Source: Xanthomonas sp. 10-10 (lineage in GTDB: Bacteria > Pseudomonadota > Gammaproteobacteria > Xanthomonadales > Xanthomonadaceae). From it: DNA of 64,000 nt. The translations under genes and the position numbers were made by a program. The stretch covers positions 868,001 to 932,000 of the forward strand of contig NZ_CP144460.1 in assembly GCF_040182365.1 (NCBI RefSeq), in the 5' to 3' direction. The notes below the pieces were generated by a model, which did no database searches, was not told the DNA's origin, and saw nothing but the letters and a program-made list of their open reading frames with translations. Within the stretch, counting starts at the first letter, position 1. The number at the start of each line of letters is the position of its first letter. Below, in pieces: positions 18,308-28,829 of this stretch.

Positions 18308-19288
18308 ATGAGCGCTACGCCGTTGCTGGAACGGATGGTGGACATGACCGCCATCCGCGACGCCGATCTGCTCGATCTGAGCCTGTTGCGCACCATGCGC
18401 GAGGTCTGCTCCGTCGAGGAATTGTCGCTGCTGCGCATCGCCCCGGACGGCCGCACCATGGCCGAAACCCGCCTGCACGACGACGGCCGCCTGTCGCTGA
18501 CGGTGGCCGAGCTGAAGGATGCGCAGATGCGTGCCCGGCTGGCCGACGTGCATGGCCCTGGCGAGGTGGTGCAGCTGCAGCAGGATGGCAATGCGCTGCT
18601 GCTGTACCCGATGATGGAAGCGCGTGGCATCCGGACCTGCCTGCGGGTGGGCGGTGCGCGCACGCCCGGTGTTGCCGAACAGGCGATGTTGCAGGGCTTC
18701 GCACGCTTCTTCCAGAACTACCGCAGCCTGCTCGACGATGCCCAGCGCGACGCGTTGACCGGCCTGCGCAACCGCAAGACATTCGACGACGTGGTGCTGG
18801 GGCTGTTCGCAGCTGGTCCGGACGCGCCGGCCAACGACAGCATCTGGCTGGGCATCGTGGATATCGATCACTTCAAGCGGGTCAACGACACCTTCGGTCA
18901 TCTGTACGGCGACGAAGTACTGCTGCTGGTGGCGCAGTTGATGCAGCGCGCGTTCCGTCAGGACGATCTGCTGTTCCGCTTCGGCGGCGAAGAATTCGTG
19001 ATCGTGCTGCGTGGGGTGGATCGCGATGTGGCGGTCAGCCTGTTCGAGCGCTTCCGCCTGGCCGTTGCCGAGCATGTGTTCCCGCAGGTCGGGCAGGTCA
19101 CGCTCAGCACCGGCATCGTGGAGCTGACCCACGGGCGGCTGATCAGCCAGCTGCTGGACGAAGCGGACAAGGCGCTGTACTGGGCCAAGCAGCACGGCCG
19201 CAATCGCGCGGTGGTGTACTCCGAGCTGATCACCAGCGGGCAGTTGCTGCAGACCACGCAACAGACCGGCAGCGTGGACCTGTTCTAA
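18308..19288 (+). CDS. diguanylate cyclase, GGDEF domain with N-terminal sensor region
   Basis: 326 residues, soluble. The N-terminal 150 residues form a sensor region I do not recognise by motif (LLDLSLLRTMREVCSVEELSL, GAF-like in outline). A complete GGDEF domain follows: DALTGLRNRKTFDD, VDIDHFKRVNDTFGH and the active-site FGGEEF, then the tail DEADKALYWAKQHGRNRA. GGEEF is a fully active form, so it should synthesise c-di-GMP. I saw no clear RxxD inhibitory site before the active site. ATG 18308 starts close to the conserved region; the frame is open to 18233. Confidence 0.88.
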   Translation: MSATPLLERMVDMTAIRDADLLDLSLLRTMREVCSVEELSLLRIAPDGRTMAETRLHDDGRLSLTVAELKDAQMRARLADVHGPGEVVQLQQDGNALLLYPMMEARGIRTCLRVGGARTPGVAEQAMLQGFARFFQNYRSLLDDAQRDALTGLRNRKTFDDVVLGLFAAGPDAPANDSIWLGIVDIDHFKRVNDTFGHLYGDEVLLLVAQLMQRAFRQDDLLFRFGGEEFVIVLRGVDRDVAVSLFERFRLAVAEHVFPQVGQVTLSTGIVELTHGRLISQLLDEADKALYWAKQHGRNRAVVYSELITSGQLLQTTQQTGSVDLF

Positions 19289-19586
19289 GAGCGCTTGGCA
19301 AAACGACTGCGCAGCCAGGCGGACGTAGCCGGTGCCCGGTGCGGCAGATGCCCCTCGCACACTCCGGTTCCGAGCGCACTGTCCGCACCCCACCTGACGA
19401 CTGTGCGCCAGGCTTTACTAGTCTCTCCAGGCGCGCGCATCGCCGTGCCGCACCGGTTGGACGCGTGCAGGTGCGCGGCTGCTCCCGCGCGACACGCGGC
19501 CATCGCAGGTGACCATCCCGCGACATGCCGCCGCTTGCACCCGCGGGTGGCTACACTCCAGGGCTGTCTGATAGCTGGGGTATGCA

Positions 19587-21236
<1,650 letters not shown>

Positions 21237-21283
21237 GACCGGCTGACAAGACGACCGCGCTTTCATCAGGGCAGCGTTGCTTC

Positions 21284-22140
21284 GGTGTGCATGGTTTTCA
21301 GTAAAGCAGCCAGCAATCTGCTTGGTGCGGTGTCCTCGCCGGTCTCCAGGGACGGGTTCACAGCGTGTGCCGCAAGCGGTGAGGGCACCGCGCCCTCGAT
21401 GCTGCGAGTTTGCTGCAGGGCCCTTGCCCGCCCACCATCGCGGGACACGCTGCAAGTACGTCCTTGTAAGCTCTTACGCGGCATCCATGCCGCGTAAGGT
21501 CCCGCGACGGTGGGCGGGCAAGGACCAGTCGAGATGGTCGGTCTGCAGGGTTTTCAGTAAAGCTGCCAGCCAACTGTCTGGTGCGGTGTCCTCGCCGATT
21601 GCGGGACCGTTGGCGGCATGGATGCCGCCATCGAGCTTCCACGGACGGGTTCACGGTCTGTCCCGCAAGCGGCGAGGGCACCGCGCCCTCGATGCTGCGA
21701 GTTTGCTGCAGGGCCTTCACCCTCCACCATCGCGGGACACGCTGCAAGTACGTCCTTGTAAGCTCTTACGCGGCATCCATGCCGCGTAAGGTCCCGCGAC
21801 GGTGAGCGGGCAAGGGCCAGTCAAGATGGTCGGTGTGCAGGGTTTTCAGTAAAGCTGCCAGCCAACTGTCTGGTGCGGTGTCCTCGCCGATTGCGGGACC
21901 GTTGGCGGCATGGATGCCGCCATCGAGCCCCCATGGACGGGTTAACGGCGTGTCCCGCGAGCGGCGAGGACACCGCGCCCTCGATGCTGCGAGTTTGCTG
22001 CAGGGCCCTTGCCCGCCCTCCATCGCAGGACACGCTGCCAGTACGTCGTTGCAAGCTCTTACGCGGCAGCCATGCCGCGTAAGGTCCCGCGACGTGAGCT
22101 GGCAAGGACCAGTCGAGATGGTCGGTGGGCATGGCTTTGA
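21284..22140. repeat. tandem array of ~290-bp repeats (three units plus a remnant)
   Basis: Three head-to-tail units recognised by ttttcagtaaagc at 21295, 21551 and 21843 (periods 256 and 292), and a decayed fourth start near 22128. Each unit contains the palindrome ttacgcggcatccatgccgc, the phrase ctcgatgctgcgagtttgct and a tail near gatggtcgg. Units two and three also have a second hairpin (ggcggcatggatgccgcc) that is missing from unit one, which explains its shorter length. An inverted copy of the same family lies at about 46030-46355. I see no protein with family character in any frame. Confidence 0.9.
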
Positions 22141-22607
22141 ATAGAACAGTCCGCAGACTGTCTGGTGAGACCCACCGACCGCCACGATCGCCCGCCAGCA
22201 GGCTGTCGCTGCAACCGATTGCAGGTCCTGGCACATCAATTGCACCTATCTGACACGACAGCGTGGTTTGACGCCCGTGACAGCACGCGTGCCAGGCTGC
22301 AATCTGTTGGGGTTGCGTTCGGTCGTTACCGCGTAGTCTGCCGCGCGGTCCTCGTCGGGTGGGGCGAAGACTGCACGATGGCCTTCGTTTCCTTTAACGG
22401 TCGATTCTTTAGGATGAGCCGCGACGTCGCGTCGCCGCCAGGAGAGTTTGTGCATCGGAGTGGTTTCATAGCTGCCAATACCGCGACCTGGTCGCACGCC
22501 GCCGGGCATCTTGCCGGTGCGGTGCGCTTCGCACGATCGCTACGCGTGGCGGGGATGGACCTCCCGCTGCAGCCCGCACTGTCGCACGCATGCGACGGGC
22601 AGCCTTG
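22141..22607. other. opgH upstream region
   Basis: About 470 bp between the repeat array and opgH. A 147-codon plus-strand frame (22165-22608) crosses it, but the composition (Arg/His/Cys-rich, no motifs) argues against a real protein. The stretch 22310-22450 is less GC-rich than its surroundings (for example cctttaacggtcgattcttt) and is the best place for the opgH promoter and leader. Confidence 0.5.
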
Positions 22608-24545
22608 ATGGACGGCACCGTGACCCTTTCCCCCGCACCAACCGCATTGCCCCCCACCTCCGCCCTCGACGCCGGCCAGCCCACGCTGCCACCGGAGGCG
22701 CCGCTGGCGATGCCCGAACAGAACCTGCGCGAAGGCAGGCTGCAGGTGCCCCATCAACGCACCTCGCCGGTCGGCATCGGTCTGCGGCGCTTCTATCTGA
22801 TCGGCGGCACCTTCGCCACCACCGCCGTGGCGGTGTGGGTAATGCTCAGCGTGCTGTGGCCCGATGGCCTCAGCGTGCTGGAAGGCTGCCTGCTCGGCCT
22901 GTTCGTGCTGCTGTTCGCGTGGATCGCGATGTCCTTTGCCAGCGCGGTGGCCGGTTTCATCACCGTGGTGGCGCGCGCCGGACGCAAGCTCGGCATCGAC
23001 CCGGAACAGCCGCTGCCCACGCTTCGCTCGCGCACCGCGCTGCTGATGCCCACCTATAACGAAGACCCGCGCCGCCTGCTGGCTGGCCTGCAGGCGATCT
23101 ACGAATCGGTGGCCGAAACCGGCCAGCTGGAGCATTTCGACTTCTTCGTGCTCAGCGACACCACCCGCGATCACATCGGCGCTGCCGAAGAACTGGTCTA
23201 CAACGAGTTGTGCGACCGCGTCGACGGGCACGGGCGCATCTTCTACCGCCGCCGCGCCGACAATGCCGCACGCAAGGCCGGCAACGTGGCCGACTGGGTG
23301 CGCCGCTTCGGCGGCAGCTATCCGCAGATGCTGATCCTGGACGCCGACAGCGTGATGACCGGCGACACCATCGTGCGGCTGGTCGCCGGCATGGAAAACA
23401 ATCCGGACGTGGGCCTGATCCAGACCCTGCCGGCGGTGGTCAACGGCCAGACGCTGTTCGCCCGCATGCAGCAGTTCGGTGGGCGCGTGTACGGGCCGAT
23501 CATCGCCTTCGGCGTGGCCTGGTGGCATGGCGCCGAGAGCAACTACTGGGGCCATAACGCCATCATCCGCACCCAGGCCTTCGCCGACCACGCCGGCCTG
23601 CCGTCACTGCGCGGGCGCAAGCCGTTCGGCGGCCACGTGCTCAGCCACGATTTCGTCGAAGCGGCGCTGATGCGGCGCGGCGGCTGGGCCATGCACATGG
23701 TGCCGTACCTGCAGGGCAGCTACGAAGAGGGCCCGCCCACGCTCACCGACCTGCTGATCCGCGACCGCCGCTGGTGCCAGGGCAACCTGCAGCACGCCAA
23801 AGTGGTGAGCGCCAAAGGCCTGCATTGGATCAGCCGCATGCACATGCTGATCGGCATCGGCCATTACTTCACTGCGCCGATGTGGGGCCTGCTGATGCTG
23901 ATCGGCATCGGTATCCCGCTGGCCGGCGGCGGCATCGACCTGGCCGGCGACCTGCCGTTCTCGCCTGCGCGCTATTGGCACGGCAGCAGCCAGGGCAATG
24001 CGATCTGGATCTTCGTCTGCACCATGTTCGTGCTGCTGGCGCCCAAGCTGCTGGGCTACATCGCATTGCTGCTCAACCCGCGCGAGCTGCGTGCCTGCGG
24101 CGGCGCGATCCGCGCGCTGCTGAGCATCCTGCTGGAAACCGTGCTGGCCGCGCTGATGGCGCCGGTGGTGATGTACCTGCAGTCGCGTGGCGTGTTCGAA
24201 GTGCTGGCCGGCAAGGATTCGGGCTGGGACGCGCAGGTGCGCGACGACGGCAAGCTGTCGTGGCCGGCGCTGTTGCGCAGCTATGGCGGGCTGACTGTGT
24301 TCGGCCTGTTCATGGGCGCGGTGGCGTACACCGTCTCGCCGTCGCTGGCGGCCTGGATGGCGCCGGTGATCGTGGGCATGGCGCTGTCGATCCCGGTGGT
24401 GGCATTGACCTCGTTGCGCCGCACCGGCCTCGGGCTGCGCCGCGCCGGCATCTTCTGCATCCCCGAAGAGCTCGATCCGCCCAGGGTGCTGGTGCGTGCA
24501 TCCGAGCTGCGCCGCGCTGCTGCGCTGGAACCGTCGCTGATCTGA
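22608..24545 (+). CDS. opgH: osmoregulated periplasmic glucan glucosyltransferase
   Basis: 645-residue inner-membrane family 2 glycosyltransferase (OpgH/MdoH, also called HrpM in plant pathogens). It builds the beta-glucan backbone of osmoregulated periplasmic glucans from UDP-glucose. Visible: two N-terminal TM segments (about 62-115), the GT domain with [20 protein letters not shown] (the DxD type site) and RDRRWCQGN (the R/Q-RRW motif), then several C-terminal TM segments. The frame also has an ATG at 22590, but the family's N-terminus fits 22608. The usual partner opgG is not adjacent, so opgH stands alone here, as described for Xanthomonas hrpM. Confidence 0.95.
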   Translation: MDGTVTLSPAPTALPPTSALDAGQPTLPPEAPLAMPEQNLREGRLQVPHQRTSPVGIGLRRFYLIGGTFATTAVAVWVMLSVLWPDGLSVLEGCLLGLFVLLFAWIAMSFASAVAGFITVVARAGRKLGIDPEQPLPTLRSRTALLMPTYNEDPRRLLAGLQAIYESVAETGQLEHFDFFVLSDTTRDHIGAAEELVYNELCDRVDGHGRIFYRRRADNAARKAGNVADWVRRFGGSYPQMLILDADSVMTGDTIVRLVAGMENNPDVGLIQTLPAVVNGQTLFARMQQFGGRVYGPIIAFGVAWWHGAESNYWGHNAIIRTQAFADHAGLPSLRGRKPFGGHVLSHDFVEAALMRRGGWAMHMVPYLQGSYEEGPPTLTDLLIRDRRWCQGNLQHAKVVSAKGLHWISRMHMLIGIGHYFTAPMWGLLMLIGIGIPLAGGGIDLAGDLPFSPARYWHGSSQGNAIWIFVCTMFVLLAPKLLGYIALLLNPRELRACGGAIRALLSILLETVLAALMAPVVMYLQSRGVFEVLAGKDSGWDAQVRDDGKLSWPALLRSYGGLTVFGLFMGAVAYTVSPSLAAWMAPVIVGMALSIPVVALTSLRRTGLGLRRAGIFCIPEELDPPRVLVRASELRRAAALEPSLI

Positions 24546-24786
24546 TTGGCGGTACTGGCGGGCCCGATTGGACCCGGTGTGCTGTTCGCCAACCACGCGC
24601 TGTCGCCGCCCCGGGCGACGCCCCGGCCGCATCTGCACCGACGAGGGCGCGACCGGCAGGCAGCCCACTGCCACTGCTCCACGGCAACTCGCCGCACGCG
24701 ATCCGGGTGAGCGGCGCGTGCGGGCGCGCGTTACCGGGCAGTGACCGGCGCGCAAGGCATAATGCCCGGCCCCCAAGCGGAGCTGG

Positions 24787-25455
24787 ATGATGCTGGAAGT
24801 GATCGAACGCGAGACCGGACCCAACCCGCAGTGGACCGTGCTGTGGCTGCACGGCCTGGGCGCCGATGGCAGCGACTTCGCTCCGATGGTGCCGGAGCTG
24901 GTGCGACCGCACTGGCCGGCGCTGCGCTTCGTGTTCCCGCATGCGCCGATCCGCCCGATCACCATCAACAACGGCGTGCGCATGCGCGGCTGGTACGACA
25001 TCGTCGGCATGGACTTCGCCAGCCGTGCCGACAAGGCCGGTATCGCCGAGTCGGTGGCCCAGGTCGAAGCCTTGATCGCCCATGAGCAGGCCCGCGGCAC
25101 GCCGCCCGAGCGCATCCTGCTGGCCGGGTTTTCGCAAGGCGGTGCGGTGACGTTGGCCGTGGGTCTGCAGCGCCGCATCCCGCTGGCCGGGCTGATCGCC
25201 CTGTCGACCTATCTGCCCGATCCCACGGCCGCTGCCAGCCAGTTGCAGCCCGCTGCCATTGCCCAACCGTTGTTCATGGCGCACGGCAGCGCCGACCCGG
25301 TGGTGCCGTTCGCCGCCGGCCAGGCCAGCATGCAGGCGCTGCGCGCGCTCGGCTTCGCTCTGGAATGGCAGACCTATCCGATGGGCCATCAGGTCTGCCT
25401 GGAAGAAATCGACGCCCTGCGCGACTGGATGCAGGCACGCTTTACCGCCGCCTGA
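24787..25455 (+). CDS. alpha/beta hydrolase, carboxylesterase/acyl-protein thioesterase type
   Basis: 222-residue cytoplasmic esterase of the phospholipase/carboxylesterase family. Oxyanion region LWLHGLGADGSDF, nucleophile Ser in GFSQGG, acid Asp in HGSADPVV and base His in MGHQVC. GGAG lies 4 nt before the first ATG and 7 nt before the second (24790), so the second may be the true start. It ends 4 bp before the GTG start of algZ, so the two are probably cotranscribed. Substrate unknown; short acyl esters are typical of the family. Confidence 0.9.
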   Translation: MMLEVIERETGPNPQWTVLWLHGLGADGSDFAPMVPELVRPHWPALRFVFPHAPIRPITINNGVRMRGWYDIVGMDFASRADKAGIAESVAQVEALIAHEQARGTPPERILLAGFSQGGAVTLAVGLQRRIPLAGLIALSTYLPDPTAAASQLQPAAIAQPLFMAHGSADPVVPFAAGQASMQALRALGFALEWQTYPMGHQVCLEEIDALRDWMQARFTAA

Positions 25456-25459
25456 GCCC

Positions 25460-26512
25460 GTGGCCACCGTTGCCCCGCAGATCACCTGGATGCCGGACCT
25501 GTGCCGGCTGCCACGCTTGGGTGCCATGCTGGGGCTGGCCGAGCTGGTGGTGCTGGTGGTGACCCTGGTGCCCGATGCCGGCGCCGCGCGCAGCATCACC
25601 CTGTCGCGCTTCGTCTCGGCCAGCGGCCTGGCGCTATGGCTGGCGTTGGCGGTCACCGTGTTGCTGTGCGTACTGCGGCCTTCGCTGTCGCGGCTGCCGC
25701 CCAGGCTGGGTGGGCTGGCCGCGCTGCTGATTGCCGCGCTGGTGGCGATGCTGGGCGCCGGCATCGTGCACGGGCTATACGCCGTGCTGGGCCAAGCCCC
25801 GCTTGGCCCGTTGGTCGGCTTCTGGCGCTTCACCCTGGGCGGTGCCGCCACCGTGGTGCTGATCACCGCGCTGGCGCTGCGCTATTTCTACGTCAGCGAC
25901 CGCTGGGAAGCGCAGGTGCAGGCCAACGCGCGCGCCGAAGCCGACGCCTTGCAGGCACGCATCCGCCCGCACTTCCTGTTCAACAGCATGAACCTGATCG
26001 CCAGCCTGCTGCGGCGCGACCCAGTGGTGGCCGAGCAGGCGGTGCTGGATCTGTCGGATCTGTTTCGCGCCGCGCTGGGCGCCGGCGAAGGCGTCTCCAC
26101 CCTGCGCGCCGAATGTGAGCTGGCTGAGCGCTATCTGGCCATCGAGTCCTTGCGCCTGGGCGAGCGCCTGCAGGTGCGCTGGCACCGCCAGGAACCGTTG
26201 CCGTGGGAGCTGCCGATGCCGCGCCTGGTGCTGCAACCGCTGGTCGAAAACGCGGTGCTGCACGGAGTCTCGCGCATGCCCGAGGGCGGCGCGCTGTATC
26301 TGTCGCTGCGCCAGCGCGGCAGCCAGTTGCAGATCCGCATCGTCAACCCCGCCCCGCAACCGGGAACCCAGTTGCCGCTGCTCGCCGGCGCCGGGCATGC
26401 GCAGGCCAGCATCTCGCACCGGCTGGCGTTTCAGTTCGGTGCCGGGGCACGGATGGCGGCCAGCTGGGCTGAGGGCTACTATGCCTGCGAGATCACATTG
26501 CCGCTGCCGTGA
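25460..26512 (+). CDS. algZ: sensor histidine kinase, AlgZ/LytS family
   Basis: 350 residues from a GTG start (ATG at 25490 possible). About four TM segments in the first 140 residues, then the compact His_kinase domain of the LytS/AlgZ type. The phosphoacceptor His171 lies in RIRPHFLFNSMN, and the ATP-binding N box is in LVLQPLVENAVLHG. The glycine-rich boxes are short, as in AlgZ (FimS). The next gene is its response regulator, 32 bp downstream. In Pseudomonas the AlgZR pair controls alginate and motility; the targets in Xanthomonas cannot be read here. Confidence 0.9.
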   Translation: MATVAPQITWMPDLCRLPRLGAMLGLAELVVLVVTLVPDAGAARSITLSRFVSASGLALWLALAVTVLLCVLRPSLSRLPPRLGGLAALLIAALVAMLGAGIVHGLYAVLGQAPLGPLVGFWRFTLGGAATVVLITALALRYFYVSDRWEAQVQANARAEADALQARIRPHFLFNSMNLIASLLRRDPVVAEQAVLDLSDLFRAALGAGEGVSTLRAECELAERYLAIESLRLGERLQVRWHRQEPLPWELPMPRLVLQPLVENAVLHGVSRMPEGGALYLSLRQRGSQLQIRIVNPAPQPGTQLPLLAGAGHAQASISHRLAFQFGAGARMAASWAEGYYACEITLPLP

Positions 26513-26544
26513 CGGGGGAGTCGCTGCAGCGAAGGGGGATGTCC

Positions 26545-27282
26545 ATGACGGCCACGCAAGTGCGGGTGCTGATCGCCGATGACGAGCCACTGGCGCGCGA
26601 GCGCCTGCGCATGCTGCTGGGCGAGCATCCGCAGGTCGAGGTGATCGGCGAGGCCGAAAACGGCCAGCAGGTCCTGCAGCAGTGCGAACAGCTGCACCCG
26701 GACCTGGTGTTGCTGGACATCGCCATGCCCGGTGTCGACGGCCTGGAAACCGCGCGGCTGCTGCGCCAGCGCCAGCCACCGCCAGCGGTGGTGTTCTGCA
26801 CCGCCTATGACCAGCATGCCTTGTCGGCATTCGACGCCGCCGCGCTGGATTACCTGATGAAACCGGTGCGCCCGGAACGCCTGTCCGCGGCCCTGGAAAA
26901 GGTCGCCACGTTTCTGGCCGGGCGGGTGCCCGGCGTCGCGCCGCGGCCGTTGCGCACCCACCTGTGCGCGCGTCTGCGTGGCAGCCTGCGGCTGATCGCC
27001 ATCGGCGACATCCGCTACCTGCAGGCCGAAGAGAAGTACGTCATCGTCCATCACGCCCGTGGCGAGGACCTGATCGAGGAGTCGCTCAAATCGCTGGAAG
27101 ACGAATTCGCCGACCGCCTGGTGCGCATCCATCGCAATTGCCTGGTGGCCCGCGACGAACTGATGGAGCTGCGCCGCAGCGGCGACGGCCAGGTGCACGC
27201 GGTGCTGCGCAACGTGCCGCAGACCCTGGAAGTGAGCCGGCGTTGCGTGGCCAGCCTGCGCGATCAACTGCGTCATGTATGA
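26545..27282 (+). CDS. algR: LytTR response regulator, AlgR type
   Basis: 245-residue response regulator. The receiver domain (1-120) has the acidic pair DDE at 12-14, phosphoacceptor Asp58 (LLDIAMPG), Thr in CTAYD and Lys in LMKPV. The LytTR DNA-binding domain is at about 140-245 (IGDIRYLQAEEKYVIVHH, LVRIHRNCLVARD, EVSRR). I place the start at ATG 26545 because aaggggg lies 6 nt upstream. ATG 26539 would touch that ribosome-binding site, and GTG 26509 is further away. It follows algZ and precedes hemC, the order known from pseudomonads. Confidence 0.93.
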   Translation: MTATQVRVLIADDEPLARERLRMLLGEHPQVEVIGEAENGQQVLQQCEQLHPDLVLLDIAMPGVDGLETARLLRQRQPPPAVVFCTAYDQHALSAFDAAALDYLMKPVRPERLSAALEKVATFLAGRVPGVAPRPLRTHLCARLRGSLRLIAIGDIRYLQAEEKYVIVHHARGEDLIEESLKSLEDEFADRLVRIHRNCLVARDELMELRRSGDGQVHAVLRNVPQTLEVSRRCVASLRDQLRHV

Positions 27283-27300
27283 GTTACCGGTCCGGTCCGC

Positions 27301-27306
27301 GATAAT
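27301..27306 (+). promoter_or_regulatory. -10-like box, possible leaderless hemC promoter
   Basis: gataat lies 6 nt before the hemC ATG and there is no Shine-Dalgarno. Transcription starting the usual 7 nt downstream would begin at the A of ATG. No clear -35 element. Confidence 0.4.
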
Positions 27307-27312
27307 GGCCGG

Positions 27313-28227
27313 ATGACCACGCTCCGCATCGCCACCCGCAAGAGCCCGCTCGCCCTTTGGCAGAGCGAACATGTCGCTGCCGCGTTGCGCCAGCACCACC
27401 CCGGCCTGGAGGTGGTGCTGGTGCCGATGAGCACCCGCGGCGACGAAGTGCTGGACCGCTCGCTGGCGGCGATCGGCGGCAAGGGCCTGTTCCTGAAGGA
27501 ACTGGAGCTGGCCATGCTGCGCGGCGAGGCCGACTGCGCGGTGCATTCGCTCAAGGATGTGCCGATGGAACTGGACGATCCGTTCGTGCTGCCGGCGATC
27601 CTGGGCCGCGGCGACCCGGCCGACGCGCTGGTGTCCAATCTCTATGCCAGCCTGCAGGCGTTGCCGTTGGGCGCGCGGGTGGGCACCTCGTCGTTACGGC
27701 GGCAAGCGCAGTTGCGCGCAGCACGCCCGGACCTGGAACTGATCGACCTGCGCGGCAACGTCAACACCCGCCTGGCCAAGCTCGACAACGGCGGCTACGA
27801 CGCCATCGTGCTGGCCTGCGCCGGCCTGCAACGGCTGGGGCTGGACGCGCGCATCAGTGCGCGGCTGGACGCGCCGGACTGGTTGCCGGCACCGGCGCAG
27901 GGTGCGGTGGCAGTGGAATGTCGTGGCGACGATGCGCGCATCCATGCGCTGCTGGCGGTGCTGGATGCCCCCGCCACTCGCGTCTGCGTGGAAGCCGAGC
28001 GGGCGATGAATCGCGCGCTGCACGGCAGCTGCCATGTCCCGGTGGCCGCCTTCGCCACCTGGAAGGACGAGGGCCTGTACCTGCAGGGCATGGTCGGCAG
28101 CGCCAGCGATGGCCGCCTGATCCACGCCGATGCGCACGGCAGTCCCGAAGACACCGAAGCGCTGGGCCGCCGCGTCGCCCAAGGCCTGTTCGACAAGGGC
28201 GCCGCCCAGCTGCTGGCCGAGCTGTAG
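27313..28227 (+). CDS. hemC: hydroxymethylbilane synthase (porphobilinogen deaminase)
   Basis: 304 residues. Joins four porphobilinogens into hydroxymethylbilane, the linear precursor of haem and sirohaem; cytoplasmic. Motifs: [13 protein letters not shown] at the start, [32 protein letters not shown] and [10 protein letters not shown]. The dipyrromethane cofactor Cys is C240 in HGSCHVPV. It lies 30 bp after algR. The usual next gene hemD is not downstream; instead a palindromic repeat array begins 51 bp after the stop. Confidence 0.97.
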   Translation: MTTLRIATRKSPLALWQSEHVAAALRQHHPGLEVVLVPMSTRGDEVLDRSLAAIGGKGLFLKELELAMLRGEADCAVHSLKDVPMELDDPFVLPAILGRGDPADALVSNLYASLQALPLGARVGTSSLRRQAQLRAARPDLELIDLRGNVNTRLAKLDNGGYDAIVLACAGLQRLGLDARISARLDAPDWLPAPAQGAVAVECRGDDARIHALLAVLDAPATRVCVEAERAMNRALHGSCHVPVAAFATWKDEGLYLQGMVGSASDGRLIHADAHGSPEDTEALGRRVAQGLFDKGAAQLLAEL

Positions 28228-28278
28228 CGCACTGCCGTCGCCCGGCCCTTCGGCCGCCAGGCCCACGCCCCGGCTGTC

Positions 28279-28829
28279 GTAGGAGCGGACCCGGCCGCGA
28301 CGGGCGTTCCCGGTAGAGCTATCGCGGCCAAGGCCGCTCCTACCGAGCGGTCGCGTATTCGAACGTGTGGACCAGGTCGACCATGGTCGACGTATCGCCC
28401 TTCGCATCGCCCCCTACTACCAGGTCCTCCTGTCGTAGGAGCGGACCCGGCCGCGACGGGCGTTCCCGGTAGAGCTGTCGCGGCCAGGTCCGCTCCTACC
28501 GAGCGTGGTCGTGTATTCGAACGTGTGGACCAGGTCGACCATGGTCGACGTATCGCCCCGCGCGTCGCCCGCCTACCACCAGGTCCTCCTGTCGTAGGAG
28601 CGGACCAGGCCGCGACGGGCGTTCCCGGTAGAGCTGTCGCGGCCAGGTCCGCTCCTACCGAGCGCGTTCGCGTATTCGAACGTGAGGACCAGGTCGACCA
28701 TGGTCGACGTATCGCCCCGCGCGTCGCCCCCTACTACCAGGTCCTCCTGTCGTAGGAGCGGACCCGGCCGCGACGGGCGTTCCCGATACAGCTGTCGCGG
28801 CCAAGGCCGCTCCTGCCGAGCGGGATCGC
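28279..28829. repeat. tandem array (158-159 bp units) of a palindrome plus a decayed gene 3' end
   Basis: Four copies of a 65-bp palindrome (gtaggagcgg ... ccgctcctac) at 28279-28343, 28435-28499, 28594-28658 and 28752-28815. The first three are each followed by the same spacer containing gtattcgaacgtg (28355, 28513, 28672). Periods are 158, 159 and 158 if the 3' end of the next gene (28830) is counted as the last unit. The spacer, read on the minus strand, encodes GDTSTMVDLVHTFE. It aligns with TDTLTTVNLVYTFK, the end of the neighbouring protein, with the stop codon lost. So the array grew from a segment that included the gene's 3' end. Confidence 0.9.

Noticed and set aside
21284..22140. 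Tandem array considered as CRISPR
   Set aside because: Units are ~290 bp with nearly identical content; no short repeats with unique spacers and no cas genes.
22165..22608. 147-codon plus-strand frame before opgH
   Set aside because: No motif, odd composition, weak start, overlaps the end of the repeat array and the promoter region of opgH.
28279..28829. Tandem array considered as CRISPR or as a coding repeat protein
   Set aside because: Spacers are identical, not unique. The minus-strand reading frame is explained by its origin from the neighbouring gene's 3' end, and the unit length (158/159) does not keep one frame.
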